From Chishuiella changwenlii (GTDB lineage: Bacteria; Bacteroidota; Bacteroidia; Flavobacteriales; Weeksellaceae), in the NCBI RefSeq assembly GCF_900142565.1, contig NZ_FRBH01000009.1, positions 109,227 to 173,226 of the forward strand: DNA of 64,000 bases. The letters run 5' to 3'. Under the pieces are notes generated by a model. The model did no database searches, was not told where the DNA came from, and worked only from the letters and a program-made list of their open reading frames with translations. How positions within the stretch are numbered: the stretch's first letter is position 1; the number at the start of each line of letters is the position of its first letter. The translations under genes and the position numbers were made by a program. Shown piece by piece: positions 42,912 to 51,500 of this stretch.

Positions 42912-43319
42912 TTATTTTAGACTTTCTAAAGATTTATTTTCTAAGATTTCTAATGTTGAATCTCTTAATTCAACCATTACTTTATTTAAAGTACAGACAC
43001 CTTCATTAGGACAATCATCACATTTCTCGTAATAATTCTTACTAACACAAGGTAAAAGAGCAATTGGACCTTCTAATACTCTTATTAAAGAAGCTAAACT
43101 GATATCTTTTGGCTCTCTTGCCAAATAATATCCTCCTCCTTTTCCTTGCTTAGAGTTCACAAACCCTAATTTTTTTAAATCTAGCAAAATAGCTTCTAAG
43201 AATTTTTTTGGAATAACTTCTATATCAGAAATTTGACCAATCAAAACAGGCTTATTACTTTCTTGCCTGGCTAAATGAGCCATTGCTTTTAGTCCGTATT
43301 TGGTTTTTTTAGATAACAA
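42912..43319 (-). CDS. Rrf2 family transcriptional regulator
   Basis: This 135-residue DNA-binding protein has a winged-helix N-terminus (LSKKTKYGLKAMAHLAR, then KKLGFVNSKQGKGGGYYLAR) of the Rrf2/IscR/NsrR family. The C-terminal part has several cysteines (LLPCVSKNYYEKCDDCPNEG, then VCTLNKVM), a pattern that can hold an Fe-S cluster or sense redox. The gene begins with TTG rather than ATG; the family's usual opening MLSKKTKYG supports this. A full promoter match lies 19 nt upstream. No obvious target operon is adjacent. Confidence 0.88.
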   Translation of the reverse strand: MLSKKTKYGLKAMAHLARQESNKPVLIGQISDIEVIPKKFLEAILLDLKKLGFVNSKQGKGGGYYLAREPKDISLASLIRVLEGPIALLPCVSKNYYEKCDDCPNEGVCTLNKVMVELRDSTLEILENKSLESLK

Positions 43320-43338
43320 TTTTGTTGAGTTTTGAATA

Positions 43339-43370
43339 CAAAAATAAGGTTGTAGCGTGTATTAAACAAA
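43339..43370 (-). promoter_or_regulatory. promoter of the Rrf2 gene
   Basis: On the minus strand TTTG is followed after 20 nt by TATTTTTG, matching the Bacteroidota consensus, 19 nt before the TTG start. Confidence 0.6.
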
Positions 43371-43426
43371 TATTAAGAATTAATCTTAATATAATTTGTA
43401 CAAATTATAAATAAGTAAGATTAGAA

Positions 43427-43819
43427 TTAATTTGATTTTTCTTTTGTAGTGAATAAATGAGAAATAACTTCTAAACGATCATTTTCGAAAAGAGCTAATT
43501 CATCTGCAAAAAAAGGTGTAAAATGATAGGTTTCTAAATCAATTATTCCGAAATCTCTCCTTAAAGGCTCATAAGCAACAAAACCTTTTCTTAAAGATGG
43601 CTTAGATAATAGTTTATAAAGCACAATATCATTTGTATATAATCTTCTATTACGTTTGTCTAAAACTTTAAGACCAACATCAATTGTATCAAACAGTATA
43701 GGATTTTCGTGCCATGAAAACTCGTTGTAAGCTTTAAAATAAGTTGTATCATCAACTTCTTTGGCAAATCCCTCAACCTTATTATTATTTCTTAAACGAT
43801 AATATTGTATAGTTTTCAT
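43427..43819 (-). CDS. YopX-like protein, hypothetical
   Basis: This 130-residue cytosolic protein starts MKTIQYYRLRNNNKVEGF; an upstream ATG at 43834 would add five residues. The stretch VLDKRNRRLYTNDIVLYKL, then GFVAYEPLRRDFGIIDLETY, and the end ENDRLEVISHLF resembles the layout of YopX-type phage proteins (a DKxGxxIYxxDIV motif and a terminal xxEVIGNIY motif). This similarity is from memory and partial. If correct, it may be a phage-derived gene. It diverges from the methyltransferase gene. Confidence 0.6.
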   Translation of the reverse strand: MKTIQYYRLRNNNKVEGFAKEVDDTTYFKAYNEFSWHENPILFDTIDVGLKVLDKRNRRLYTNDIVLYKLLSKPSLRKGFVAYEPLRRDFGIIDLETYHFTPFFADELALFENDRLEVISHLFTTKEKSN

Positions 43820-43907
43820 AATGCAAATTTGCAATAAAAAAATAAATTATAAACGAATAAAATTAAAAATAGATGATTAAATTTATCGCTTAAAAGTGAC
43901 ATTAAAA

Positions 43908-44441
43908 ATGTACAAAATATATCCTCAAAAAAGATACAATGAAACTTTATCATTGTTAAAGAAATTTGCTAAACCAACTGATAAATTACTTGATTTAGGT
44001 ATTAAAAATCCATTTACAGAAGTAATGATTGAAAATGGTTTTGATGTAAAAAATACAAATGGTGATGATTTAGATTATCATTACAAGGATTTACAAAATT
44101 ATGATGCTAACTTTGTTACAGCATTAGAAATTTTAGAGCATTTGGTTAATCCTATGGAAGTTTTAAGAAATTTACCTGGAGATAAATTATTAGCAACAAT
44201 TCCAATGAGATTATGGTTTTCTCCTGCTTATCGTAATCAGAATGATCCTCGTGATGTACATTATCACGAATTTGAGGATTGGCAATTTGATATGTTAATG
44301 GAAAAAGCTGGTTGGAAAGTAATTCATAGACACAAATGGACGCATCCATCAAATAAAATTGGGATTAGACCTTTGCTAAGAAAATTTACACCTAGATATT
44401 ATGCCATTTATGCAGAACGAAAAGAAAATTTTACTGTCTAA
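43908..44441 (+). CDS. class I SAM-dependent methyltransferase-like protein
   Basis: This 177-residue protein of methyltransferase fold has KLLDLGIKNPFTEVMIENGF as a motif I region lacking the usual GxGxG glycines, TNGDDLD as motif II, and VTALEILEHLVNPMEVLRNL as the conserved post-III region. HYHEFEDWQFDMLMEKAGWK resembles the region found in Methyltransf_11/23 proteins. The ATG at 43908 is preferred to a GTG at 43896. The degenerate motif I makes activity uncertain. The next gene, a glycosyltransferase, starts within its last 41 nt, so the two probably act on the same cell-surface glycan or lipid. Confidence 0.72.
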   Translation: MYKIYPQKRYNETLSLLKKFAKPTDKLLDLGIKNPFTEVMIENGFDVKNTNGDDLDYHYKDLQNYDANFVTALEILEHLVNPMEVLRNLPGDKLLATIPMRLWFSPAYRNQNDPRDVHYHEFEDWQFDMLMEKAGWKVIHRHKWTHPSNKIGIRPLLRKFTPRYYAIYAERKENFTV

Positions 44442-45288
44442 GTATACAATAGTAATACCAGCGCATAACGAGGAAAATTTTATTGCAATTACGCTGGATA
44501 GTATTGTTAAACAATCTATTTTGCCGCATGAGGTTATTATTGTAAATGATAATTCGACTGATAAAACACAGAAAATTGTAGAAGAATATGTGCAAAAATA
44601 TCCTTTTATAAAGCTTCTAAATATTTTATCAAAAGGAGAACATCAGCCAGGAAGTAAAGTTGTTCAGGCATTTCTAAAAGGCTATAAAATAATTGATCCC
44701 AATTATGATATAATTGTAAAACTAGACGCTGATTTAGATATACCAGCTAATTATTTTGAAACAATTTTACATCATTTTAATCAGGACGAACAAATTGCAA
44801 TGGTAGGCGGTTTTGCATACATTGAAAAAAATGGAAACTGGATTTTAGAAAGTTTAACAGATAAAGATCATATTCGTGGAGCTTTTAAAGCTTATCGAAA
44901 AAAGTGTTACGAAAAAATTGGTGGTTTACGTCCACATATGGGATGGGATACTGTTGATGAATTATTATGTAAATATTATGGCTGGAAAGTTATAACAGAC
45001 GATTCCTTACATATTAAACATCTTAAACCAACAGGCGCAAGTTATAATAAATCTGCTTTGTACAAACAAGGCTCTGCTTATTATGCTTTAGGTTACGGAT
45101 TTTGGATTACTGTAATTGCTGGAACAAAATTAGCTTTGCGTAAAAAGAAACTTTCGTATATTGTGTTTTATTTGAAAGGGTATTTTGATGCTTCTTTTAA
45201 TAAAACAACAAAAATGGTTACTAAAGATCAAGAAAAATTTATAAGAAATTATCGTTGGTCTAAAATAAAACAAAAATTAAAAGGTTAA
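44401..45288 (+). CDS. family 2 glycosyltransferase
   Basis: This 295-residue GT-A enzyme has YTIVIPAHNEENFIAITLDS at the N-terminus, EVIIVNDNSTDKTQKIVEEY, and the metal-binding DxD in IIVKLDADLDIPANYF. MGWDTVDELLCKYYGWKV gives the late acceptor-site region. One hydrophobic patch near 225-242 (YYALGYGFWITVIAGTKLAL) may contact the membrane. It uses a nucleotide-sugar donor; the acceptor is unknown. The start may be 44401 or the next ATG at 44410; either overlaps the methyltransferase gene. A secreted-protein gene follows after 5 nt. Confidence 0.88.
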   Translation: MPFMQNEKKILLSKYTIVIPAHNEENFIAITLDSIVKQSILPHEVIIVNDNSTDKTQKIVEEYVQKYPFIKLLNILSKGEHQPGSKVVQAFLKGYKIIDPNYDIIVKLDADLDIPANYFETILHHFNQDEQIAMVGGFAYIEKNGNWILESLTDKDHIRGAFKAYRKKCYEKIGGLRPHMGWDTVDELLCKYYGWKVITDDSLHIKHLKPTGASYNKSALYKQGSAYYALGYGFWITVIAGTKLALRKKKLSYIVFYLKGYFDASFNKTTKMVTKDQEKFIRNYRWSKIKQKLKG

Positions 45289-45293
45289 TAATT

Positions 45294-46052
45294 ATGCGAA
45301 ATTGGTTTTCCTATTTCTTTATACTAAGTTCTGTCATCTCTTATGCTCAAAATAAGTTGATTACTGGTTCTGTGATTGTAGATGAAGGAAACGATTATGT
45401 AACTTCTATTGCTGGTGTAAGAGTAGAAAATTCTCGTACAGAGAGTAAAACCTACACAAGTTCTTCTGGATATTACTCTATACAAGCTGCTATTGGAGAC
45501 ACAATTCTTTTTGAAGCGGATTTTCTTATACCAAGAAAAATTGTTATCAATGAGAGTATTTTTTCTAAAGGATATTTACAGGCTCACCTTAATATAGAAA
45601 CAATAGAATTAGGAAATGTTACAATTGGTAAAAGTCCATTACAAGCAAAATTTCAACGTGATAAAAAAACTGATTTATACGACAGAATTGGTTTAGATCA
45701 ACGTTTGAGAGATTTGGAACCAAAAAGAGACATTGCTAAATTTAAACCTCTAGATGTTTTAAATCCTGTTCGTTTAATTGGTCATATGAATGGTTTTTAT
45801 AGAGATGAAAGAAAAGTAAGAAATTACGAAGCTAAGTTATCTCTTATACAGGAAGTAAAACATTACTACCCTAAAGACTTTTATACGAATCAATTAAATA
45901 TTCCTGAATATAAAATTGAAGAATTTTTGTACTATGTTAATGCAAGATATCCATTAAAAGATAAAGTGCTAAATAGACAATTCGGTACAATTATGATTGA
46001 TTTGGAACAATATTCTAAACAGTATCTAAAAGAGTTAAATCAAAGTCAGTAA
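45294..46052 (+). CDS. secreted CarboxypepD_reg-like domain protein, paralogue 1
   Basis: This 252-residue protein has a signal peptide (MRNWFSYFFILSSVISYAQ). The N-terminal beta-sandwich KLITGSVIVDEGNDYVTSIA, then YTSSSGYYSIQAAIGDTILF, has the pattern of carboxypeptidase-regulatory-like domains found in Bacteroidota outer-membrane proteins. The C-terminal half (about 110-252) is alpha-helical with YYPKDFYTNQLNIPEYKIEE. The next gene encodes a relative with the same plan. It lies 5 nt after the glycosyltransferase gene, so it is probably in the same transcript. Role unknown. Confidence 0.75.
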   Translation: MRNWFSYFFILSSVISYAQNKLITGSVIVDEGNDYVTSIAGVRVENSRTESKTYTSSSGYYSIQAAIGDTILFEADFLIPRKIVINESIFSKGYLQAHLNIETIELGNVTIGKSPLQAKFQRDKKTDLYDRIGLDQRLRDLEPKRDIAKFKPLDVLNPVRLIGHMNGFYRDERKVRNYEAKLSLIQEVKHYYPKDFYTNQLNIPEYKIEEFLYYVNARYPLKDKVLNRQFGTIMIDLEQYSKQYLKELNQSQ

Positions 46053-46159
46053 TTTCTTAATAGAATTCTAAACCCTAGCTAAGTATTTGTTAATATAATT
46101 ATCGTTAATTATTTTCAACATATATTCGTACAAGCAAATCAAGTATTAATAATATCCTA

Positions 46160-46987
46160 TTGAAATCATTACTAACATTTACAGTTTTATTATTGTCGCC
46201 ATTTATCTTTTCGCAACAAAAATGGGTACAAGGAAATTTAATTATTGACGATTCTGAAGAAATTGCAGAAGGAGTTTACATTACCAATTTAAGAACAAAT
46301 CATACTACAATTTCTAATTTTACAGGAACTTTCTTTATTGAAGCAAAAGTGAATGATACATTACAAATTCAATCCGATTGGTACGAAAATAGACAAATTA
46401 TCCTAAGACCAACTTTATTTAATAAATCAGAAATTATTATTCATTTAGCTGTAAAAACAATTCAATTAAACACAGCCTACGTTGGGCAAAAATTAACTGG
46501 TATTTTAGAAAAAGATGTAAAGAATGGTAGAAAACAAGATGTTATTACAAATCTTTATAAAAGCCTTGGTGTAAACCCAGATTTAAAACCTATAAAAGAT
46601 ACTTCGTCTATAAAAGCTGGGTTATTTAGTGGAGATATTACTCTAACACGATTAGATGTTGGTAGATTATATGATGTTTTCTCTGGAAAAGCTAAACAAC
46701 GAAAAGCATTAATAGACTATGAAACAAAATATGATAAGATTACAAAAATCAAAAACTATTTTGGAGAAGATTATTTTACAAAAGATTTAAATATTCCAAA
46801 ATTTAAAATCAGAGATTTTATAGATAATGCCTTAAATAATACTGGAAATAATATTCAGTTAAATGATGTAAATTATTTCAAATTATTACAACTTTTTAAT
46901 TCTTACAGTAAAATATACTTAGACTTTTTATATAACAAAAAGCCTAATACGACAAAACCAGTAGAAAAAGATACAGTTGATTGGTAA
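46160..46987 (+). CDS. secreted CarboxypepD_reg-like domain protein, paralogue 2 (TTG start)
   Basis: This 275-residue relative of the preceding protein has a signal peptide (MKSLLTFTVLLLSPFIFSQQ), then KWVQGNLIIDDSEEIAEGVY and NFTGTFFIEAKVNDTLQIQS in the beta domain, and YFGEDYFTKDLNIPKFKIRD in the helical half, parallel to paralogue 1. The signal peptide only fits if translation starts at the TTG at 46160; no ATG is available. A 107-nt gap and a weak TATATTCG box suggest separate transcription. It is followed by a strong terminator. Role unknown. Confidence 0.72.
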   Translation: MKSLLTFTVLLLSPFIFSQQKWVQGNLIIDDSEEIAEGVYITNLRTNHTTISNFTGTFFIEAKVNDTLQIQSDWYENRQIILRPTLFNKSEIIIHLAVKTIQLNTAYVGQKLTGILEKDVKNGRKQDVITNLYKSLGVNPDLKPIKDTSSIKAGLFSGDITLTRLDVGRLYDVFSGKAKQRKALIDYETKYDKITKIKNYFGEDYFTKDLNIPKFKIRDFIDNALNNTGNNIQLNDVNYFKLLQLFNSYSKIYLDFLYNKKPNTTKPVEKDTVDW

Positions 46988-47004
46988 ACGATATAACAAT
47001 AATT

Positions 47005-47030
47005 AAAAAGCTCCTTTTGGAGCTTTTTTT
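47005..47030. terminator. bidirectional terminator after paralogue 2
   Basis: A perfect 10-bp stem AAAAAGCTCC / GGAGCTTTTT with loop TTTT and T run lies between convergent genes. Confidence 0.88.
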
Positions 47031-47050
47031 AATGACATATAAATTGTTAT

Positions 47051-48337
47051 TTAATATAATCTTTGAATTGATAAGAATATTTTTCTTTGATCATCTGCAA
47101 TGGAAGTAGTGTTATTATTATCAACTATTGGATAATAATAAATTCTATACCATTTATCATCTAATGATAAATCCACTGTAACTACCTCTGTATTAGCTTG
47201 ACCAACAGAAGTTACTGCTGCACTAGGATTTGATGTTGTGTTATTTTCTCCATAACCGTTATAAATACCATTGTCAAGATTCACCCATCCTCCATTTGGT
47301 GACAAAACAATATTAGCAGTATTAAAATTATCAACTGTTGTCATTGCGCTAAAGAAAAATCTAACTGGACTATCTGAAACATTTACAAGTCTTGGATTAA
47401 ATGAAATTGTACCAGATCCAGTAACAGGAGCACTAAAATAACCATCAAGCCTTAGCTTACCTCCTATAACTGGTAAATCACTTGCATGGAAATTCATCCA
47501 GTTAGAGCTAATAACTGCATTATTTCCTCCTCCACCTACAGATGCAGGTATAGTCGTTTTATAATAAACTAAATCACCAGGAGAAATACCATCTCCTGCT
47601 CCTATTACTGCGCTACAATTTTGCCCACCTAAAGAAATATTAAAAGTTGTAGTATTAGGTGTTGATAGTGTTGGTACACCTGATATATTATAACTTAATG
47701 CGCCAGCTCCATTTTCAAAATTACCAGCAGATAAGCTTGCAGTTAAACCATTAATTGGTCCTAATGTTTGAGCTTGGTATGTACCTCCATTTCCTCCAGT
47801 ATATGGTACATTCATAGTTCCATTGTATGATACTCCAGTAGTATAATTACTAGGTATTAATGTAACTGAATTACAAGTAATCGATCCAATTGTTCCTTCA
47901 GCTAAAGATGATCCATCAATCGCTCTCCACTCTGTTTCATTCCAAAATACATAGCCTTTATAAGTAAATGTAGGTTCAGTTCCTAAATTATAAATTAATA
48001 GTCCTACAGCTGGATTTGGAATAGTAGAAATATCTACCCTCGATTTTAAAGATAACTTTGGTGCTAAAAAACCTTTTTTACTTCCATCAGCTAATTGATT
48101 TACGTTTAATTCTAAAATAGCAGAAGCATCTGGATTTGTTGTGCCAATACCTACATTGCCATTTGCACTTACTACGAAATCGTCAGACTGCTGTTCTAAT
48201 GTTGGTAATCCTGTAGTGCTGTTATTGTTTTTGGCATCTACATGTAAAATACCTTGTGGCATTTGTGTATTTATCCCTACTTGTGAATAAGTGTAAACAG
48301 ATAAAAACATCACATTGATTAATAAAATTTTCTTCAT
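47051..48337 (-). CDS. secreted protein with GIGTTNP-type N-terminal segment, hypothetical
   Basis: This 428-residue exported protein has signal peptide MKKILLINVMFLSVYTYSQ. It then has VGINTQMPQGILHVDA and VSANGNVGIGTTNPDASAIL, the trimeric-adhesin-like or tail-fibre-like opening very common in flavobacterial surface proteins. The C-terminal part (about 165-428) is Gly/Ser/Thr/Asn-rich, low in Cys, and looks like beta-sandwich repeats. It ends in DQRKIFLSIQRLY, which is not a clear T9SS sorting domain. It is probably a surface protein; the function is unknown. Confidence 0.75.
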   Translation of the reverse strand: MKKILLINVMFLSVYTYSQVGINTQMPQGILHVDAKNNNSTTGLPTLEQQSDDFVVSANGNVGIGTTNPDASAILELNVNQLADGSKKGFLAPKLSLKSRVDISTIPNPAVGLLIYNLGTEPTFTYKGYVFWNETEWRAIDGSSLAEGTIGSITCNSVTLIPSNYTTGVSYNGTMNVPYTGGNGGTYQAQTLGPINGLTASLSAGNFENGAGALSYNISGVPTLSTPNTTTFNISLGGQNCSAVIGAGDGISPGDLVYYKTTIPASVGGGGNNAVISSNWMNFHASDLPVIGGKLRLDGYFSAPVTGSGTISFNPRLVNVSDSPVRFFFSAMTTVDNFNTANIVLSPNGGWVNLDNGIYNGYGENNTTSNPSAAVTSVGQANTEVVTVDLSLDDKWYRIYYYPIVDNNNTTSIADDQRKIFLSIQRLY

Positions 48338-48459
48338 AAATTTTTAATTTTTTAGTTAGAGTTTATAGCGTTGAAGTTGTGGTGATTTTGTAGTAGTATT
48401 CATTTAAAAATAGAAATACTTTACAAATTAGTATAAATGTAACTCTTATTTCTGTTTAA

Positions 48460-48567
48460 AATGCAAAGTATAAAAACGCAATTCAGTTAAATGATGAAGA
48501 TACTGTGTTGATTCTTGGACTTGTAACAGATCTAATAAGGCAAAAAGAAAAACTTAAAATTAATTAA
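48460..48567 (+). pseudogene. possible fragment of a regulator gene
   Basis: One plus-strand frame is open for 35 codons and reads NAIQLNDEDTVLILGLVTDL, then IRQKEKLKIN and a stop. It has no start codon and is preceded directly by a stop. The pattern LxDEDxxxxxxLxxxLIRxxKxK recalls the C-terminus of XRE-type regulators of Bacteroidota. It is short, and chance is possible. Confidence 0.2.
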
Positions 48568-48654
48568 ATTAAAAATCATTAAAATAAGACCTTACTTTAA
48601 AAATAATATTGCAAATATATTGCAAATTTAAAATACATCAAATTTTCAAACACA

Positions 48655-48682
48655 AAAAAACCCTCTAAAATAGAGGGTTTTT
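48655..48682 (-). terminator. terminator of the lpxD-efp operon
   Basis: AAAACCCTCTA / TAGAGGGTTTT is a perfect stem with a 3-nt loop; on the minus strand it is followed by T residues, 23 nt after the efp stop. Confidence 0.85.
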
Positions 48683-48705
48683 GTATTATATATAGTTTAA
48701 ATAAA

Positions 48706-49272
48706 TTACTCTTTAATACGCTCTACATAAGAACCATCTTCAGTATTTATTTTTACTTTATCTCCTTCGTTAATGAATAATGGAACACGAATTTCAGCTC
48801 CAGTTTCAGTCGTTGCAGGTTTTGTAGCATTTGTAGCAGTATCACCTTTAAGACCTGGTTCTGTATAAGTAATTTCCATTATAACAGTATTTGGTAATTC
48901 TGCAGCTAAAGCAGTCTCATCAGATGCACGGAATAAGATTTTAATTTCATCACCAGCTTTCATAAACTGAGCATTATCAATTAAATCTTTATTTAAATAT
49001 ACTTGAGAAAAATCGTCATTGTTCATGAAATGGAAACCATTATCATCTTCGTATAAATATTGATAATTACGTGTTTCTACACGAACTTCTTCAATTTTAT
49101 GTCCAGCAGAGAAAGTATTGTCTAATACTTTTCCGTTAGTTAAAGATTTTAATTTAGTACGAACGAAAGCTGGTCCTTTACCTGGCTTAACGTGTAAAAA
49201 TTCGATAATTTTGTAAGTATCATTATTAAATACAATACATAGACCTTTTCTGATATCAGAAGTTGTTGCCAT
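48706..49272 (-). CDS. efp: elongation factor P
   Basis: EF-P enters the ribosomal E site and relieves stalling at polyproline. This 188-residue protein has three beta-barrel domains: an N-terminal KOW-like domain with VKPGKGPAFVRTKLKS, whose loop lysine K32 lies at the tip that contacts the peptidyl-tRNA, the middle OB domain, and a C-terminal OB domain ending in KINTEDGSYVERIKE. The PGKGPA tip is the type seen in Bacteroidota. It is the last gene of the lpxD-lpxC/fabZ-lpxA-efp operon, 30 nt after lpxA. Confidence 0.96.
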   Translation of the reverse strand: MATTSDIRKGLCIVFNNDTYKIIEFLHVKPGKGPAFVRTKLKSLTNGKVLDNTFSAGHKIEEVRVETRNYQYLYEDDNGFHFMNNDDFSQVYLNKDLIDNAQFMKAGDEIKILFRASDETALAAELPNTVIMEITYTEPGLKGDTATNATKPATTETGAEIRVPLFINEGDKVKINTEDGSYVERIKE

Positions 49273-49302
49273 ATTATTTTATTCTTTTTTTATTAAAATT
49301 AA

Positions 49303-50097
49303 TTATACTCCAGAACTGTAACCTTTCATAATTCCTCTATCACTAGAGTTAATGAAATTTAAAATAACTTCGCGATAATGAGAATCAGGAAATTTTTCTA
49401 AGATTTGTTCTACAGCTTGAGATACGTTATTCTTTTGTTGATATAAAATTCTATAAATACCTTGAATTTCATAAATTTCTTCAGACGTAAATCCTTTTCT
49501 TCTTAATCCAATTGCATTAACACCAGCATAAGCTACAGGGTTTTTAGCTGCTTTTACATAAGGAGGAACATCTTTACGAATTTGTGTTGCACCAGCAACA
49601 AAGGCATGTTCTCCGATTTTTGTAAATTGGTGTACAGCACTATATCCACCAATAAAAGCAAAATCACCAACCTCAATATGTCCCGCTAAACCTACAGCAT
49701 TTACAATAACAACATTATTCCCAACAACACAATCGTGTGCGATGTGAGCAGTAGCCATAATTAAACAATTATCTCCGATTTTTGTATAACCTAAGGCATT
49801 TGTTCCCTTATTTACTGTTACACATTCTCTAATTGTTGTATTATCACCAATATATGTTAAGGTTTTTTCGCCTTCGTATTTTAAATCTTGAGGTTCTCCA
49901 GAAATTACTGTACCAGGATAAATTTTACAATTTTTACCAATACGGGAACCAGACATAATTGTAACATTAGGTCCAATCCAAGTTCCATCTCCGATTTCTA
50001 CATCTTCGTAAACAGAAGAAAAAGGACTAATTGTAACATTTTCTCCTATAATTGCAGTAGGATGAACATACGCCATCGGATAATTCATAACTTCCAT
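49303..50097 (-). CDS. lpxA: acyl-ACP-UDP-N-acetylglucosamine O-acyltransferase
   Basis: LpxA adds a 3-hydroxyacyl chain to UDP-GlcNAc, the first step of lipid A synthesis. This 264-residue protein is a left-handed beta-helix of hexapeptide repeats (YVHPTAIIGENVTISPFSSV, then WIGPNVTIMSGSRIGKNCKI). The catalytic histidine lies in ATAHIAHDCVVGNNV, and the C-terminal helical domain has IYEIQGIYRILYQQKNNVSQ. Starts at 50097, 50088 or 50076 are possible. The gene follows lpxC/fabZ by 8 nt. Confidence 0.95.
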   Translation of the reverse strand: MEVMNYPMAYVHPTAIIGENVTISPFSSVYEDVEIGDGTWIGPNVTIMSGSRIGKNCKIYPGTVISGEPQDLKYEGEKTLTYIGDNTTIRECVTVNKGTNALGYTKIGDNCLIMATAHIAHDCVVGNNVVIVNAVGLAGHIEVGDFAFIGGYSAVHQFTKIGEHAFVAGATQIRKDVPPYVKAAKNPVAYAGVNAIGLRRKGFTSEEIYEIQGIYRILYQQKNNVSQAVEQILEKFPDSHYREVILNFINSSDRGIMKGYSSGV

Positions 50098-50105
50098 TCT
50101 TTTTA

Positions 50106-51494
50106 TTATTCTTTTGTAATAACTGCCATCATTTCTGCCTCTACAGCAATCTGATTATTTACATATCCAATTCCTTGCATATGTACAATTCCTCTCCTAA
50201 TTGGTTCTACTAATTCTAGTTTAAACACAAGTGTATCTCCAGGAATAATTTTTCGCTTAAATTTAGCACTTTCAATTTTCATGAAATAAGTTGAATAATC
50301 CTGAGGATTTTCTAATTCTCCTAAAATTAATAACCCACCAAGTTGTGCCATTGCTTCAATTTGTAATACACCAGGCATAACAGGTTCTTTAGGAAAATGA
50401 CCTACAAAGAATGGCTCATTCATTGTTACATTTTTTACACCTACTAATCCTGTTGATGTTTTAGAAATTACCTTATCAATCAACAAAAATGGAGGACGAT
50501 GTGGTAACAATTTCATGATATCGTTAATATCATAAACTGGCTCTGCTGTTAAATCAAATTCTGGTGCTTTATTGCGTTGAGCTAACTTAATTTGTTTGCT
50601 TAACTTTTTAGCAAAATTTGTATTTGTATGGTGACCTGGTTTAGTTGCTATAATTTTAGCTTTTAATTTTTTACCAACTAAAGCTAAATCTCCAACAACA
50701 TCTAATAATTTATGGCGAGCAGCTTCGTTTGGATAATGTAAAGTTAAATGATCTAAAATTCCATTTGGACGAATAGATACATCTTCTCTATTAAAAGCTT
50801 TACAAAGTTTTTCTTTAGTTTCTGGTGTAATCTCTTTGTCAACGTAAACAATTGCATTGTCTAAATCTCCACCTTTTACTAAACCAGCTTCTAATAATTG
50901 TTCTAATTCATGTAAAAAACAAAATGTTCTTGCTTGAGAAATATCTGTTTTAAATTTACTGATAGATGATAAAGTTGCATTTTGAGTTCCTAAAACTTTT
51001 GTTCCAAAATCTACCATTGCAGTAACTTGATAATCATCAGAAGGAATTGCAGTAATTTCAGAACCAGTTTCTGGATCTACATAAGTTACAATTTCTTTAA
51101 TACGGAAATACTCTCTGTCTTTGTCTTGCTCTACAATTCCTGCAGTTTCTATTGCCTCAACAAAGAACTTAGAAGAACCATCCATAATTGGTGGTTCTGC
51201 ATTATCTATCTCTATATAACAGTTGTCAATATCCATCCCCACTAAAGCAGCTAAAACGTGCTCAGTTGTATGAATTTTAACTCCTTTTTTCTCTAATGTT
51301 GTTCCTCTTGCAGTGCTTACAACATATTGTGCATCAGCTTCTACTTGAGGCTGCCCTTCTAAATCTGTTCTTACAAAAACAAATCCAGTATCAGGATCAG
51401 CTGGTTTAAATGTTAATGTAACATATTTACCTGTATGTAAACCAACTCCTTTAAGTATGGCTTCGTTCGCTAAAGTTTTTTGCTTATCAGACAT
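50106..51494 (-). CDS. lpxC/fabZ: bifunctional LpxC deacetylase / FabZ dehydratase
   Basis: This 462-residue fusion has an N-terminal LpxC (residues 1 to about 310), which removes the acetyl group from UDP-3-O-acyl-GlcNAc; zinc and active-site motifs are HTTEHVLAALVGM and LDHLTLHYPNEAARHKLLD. The C-terminal FabZ (about 325-462) dehydrates 3-hydroxyacyl-ACP; its motifs are LLPHRPPFLLIDKV and VGHFPKEPVMPGVLQIEAMA. The fusion is characteristic of Bacteroidota and puts two enzymes that share a 3-hydroxyacyl-ACP pool into one protein. It sits 6 nt after lpxD. Confidence 0.96.
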   Translation of the reverse strand: MSDKQKTLANEAILKGVGLHTGKYVTLTFKPADPDTGFVFVRTDLEGQPQVEADAQYVVSTARGTTLEKKGVKIHTTEHVLAALVGMDIDNCYIEIDNAEPPIMDGSSKFFVEAIETAGIVEQDKDREYFRIKEIVTYVDPETGSEITAIPSDDYQVTAMVDFGTKVLGTQNATLSSISKFKTDISQARTFCFLHELEQLLEAGLVKGGDLDNAIVYVDKEITPETKEKLCKAFNREDVSIRPNGILDHLTLHYPNEAARHKLLDVVGDLALVGKKLKAKIIATKPGHHTNTNFAKKLSKQIKLAQRNKAPEFDLTAEPVYDINDIMKLLPHRPPFLLIDKVISKTSTGLVGVKNVTMNEPFFVGHFPKEPVMPGVLQIEAMAQLGGLLILGELENPQDYSTYFMKIESAKFKRKIIPGDTLVFKLELVEPIRRGIVHMQGIGYVNNQIAVEAEMMAVITKE

Positions 51495-51500
51495 TAACTT

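Larger units (their letters stand above)
48338..48705. other. intergenic region with possible gene remnant and terminator
   Basis: There is no intact gene. It holds the upstream region of the surface-protein gene, an open plus-strand stretch without a start codon at 48460-48567, and the efp terminator at its right end. Confidence 0.6.
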
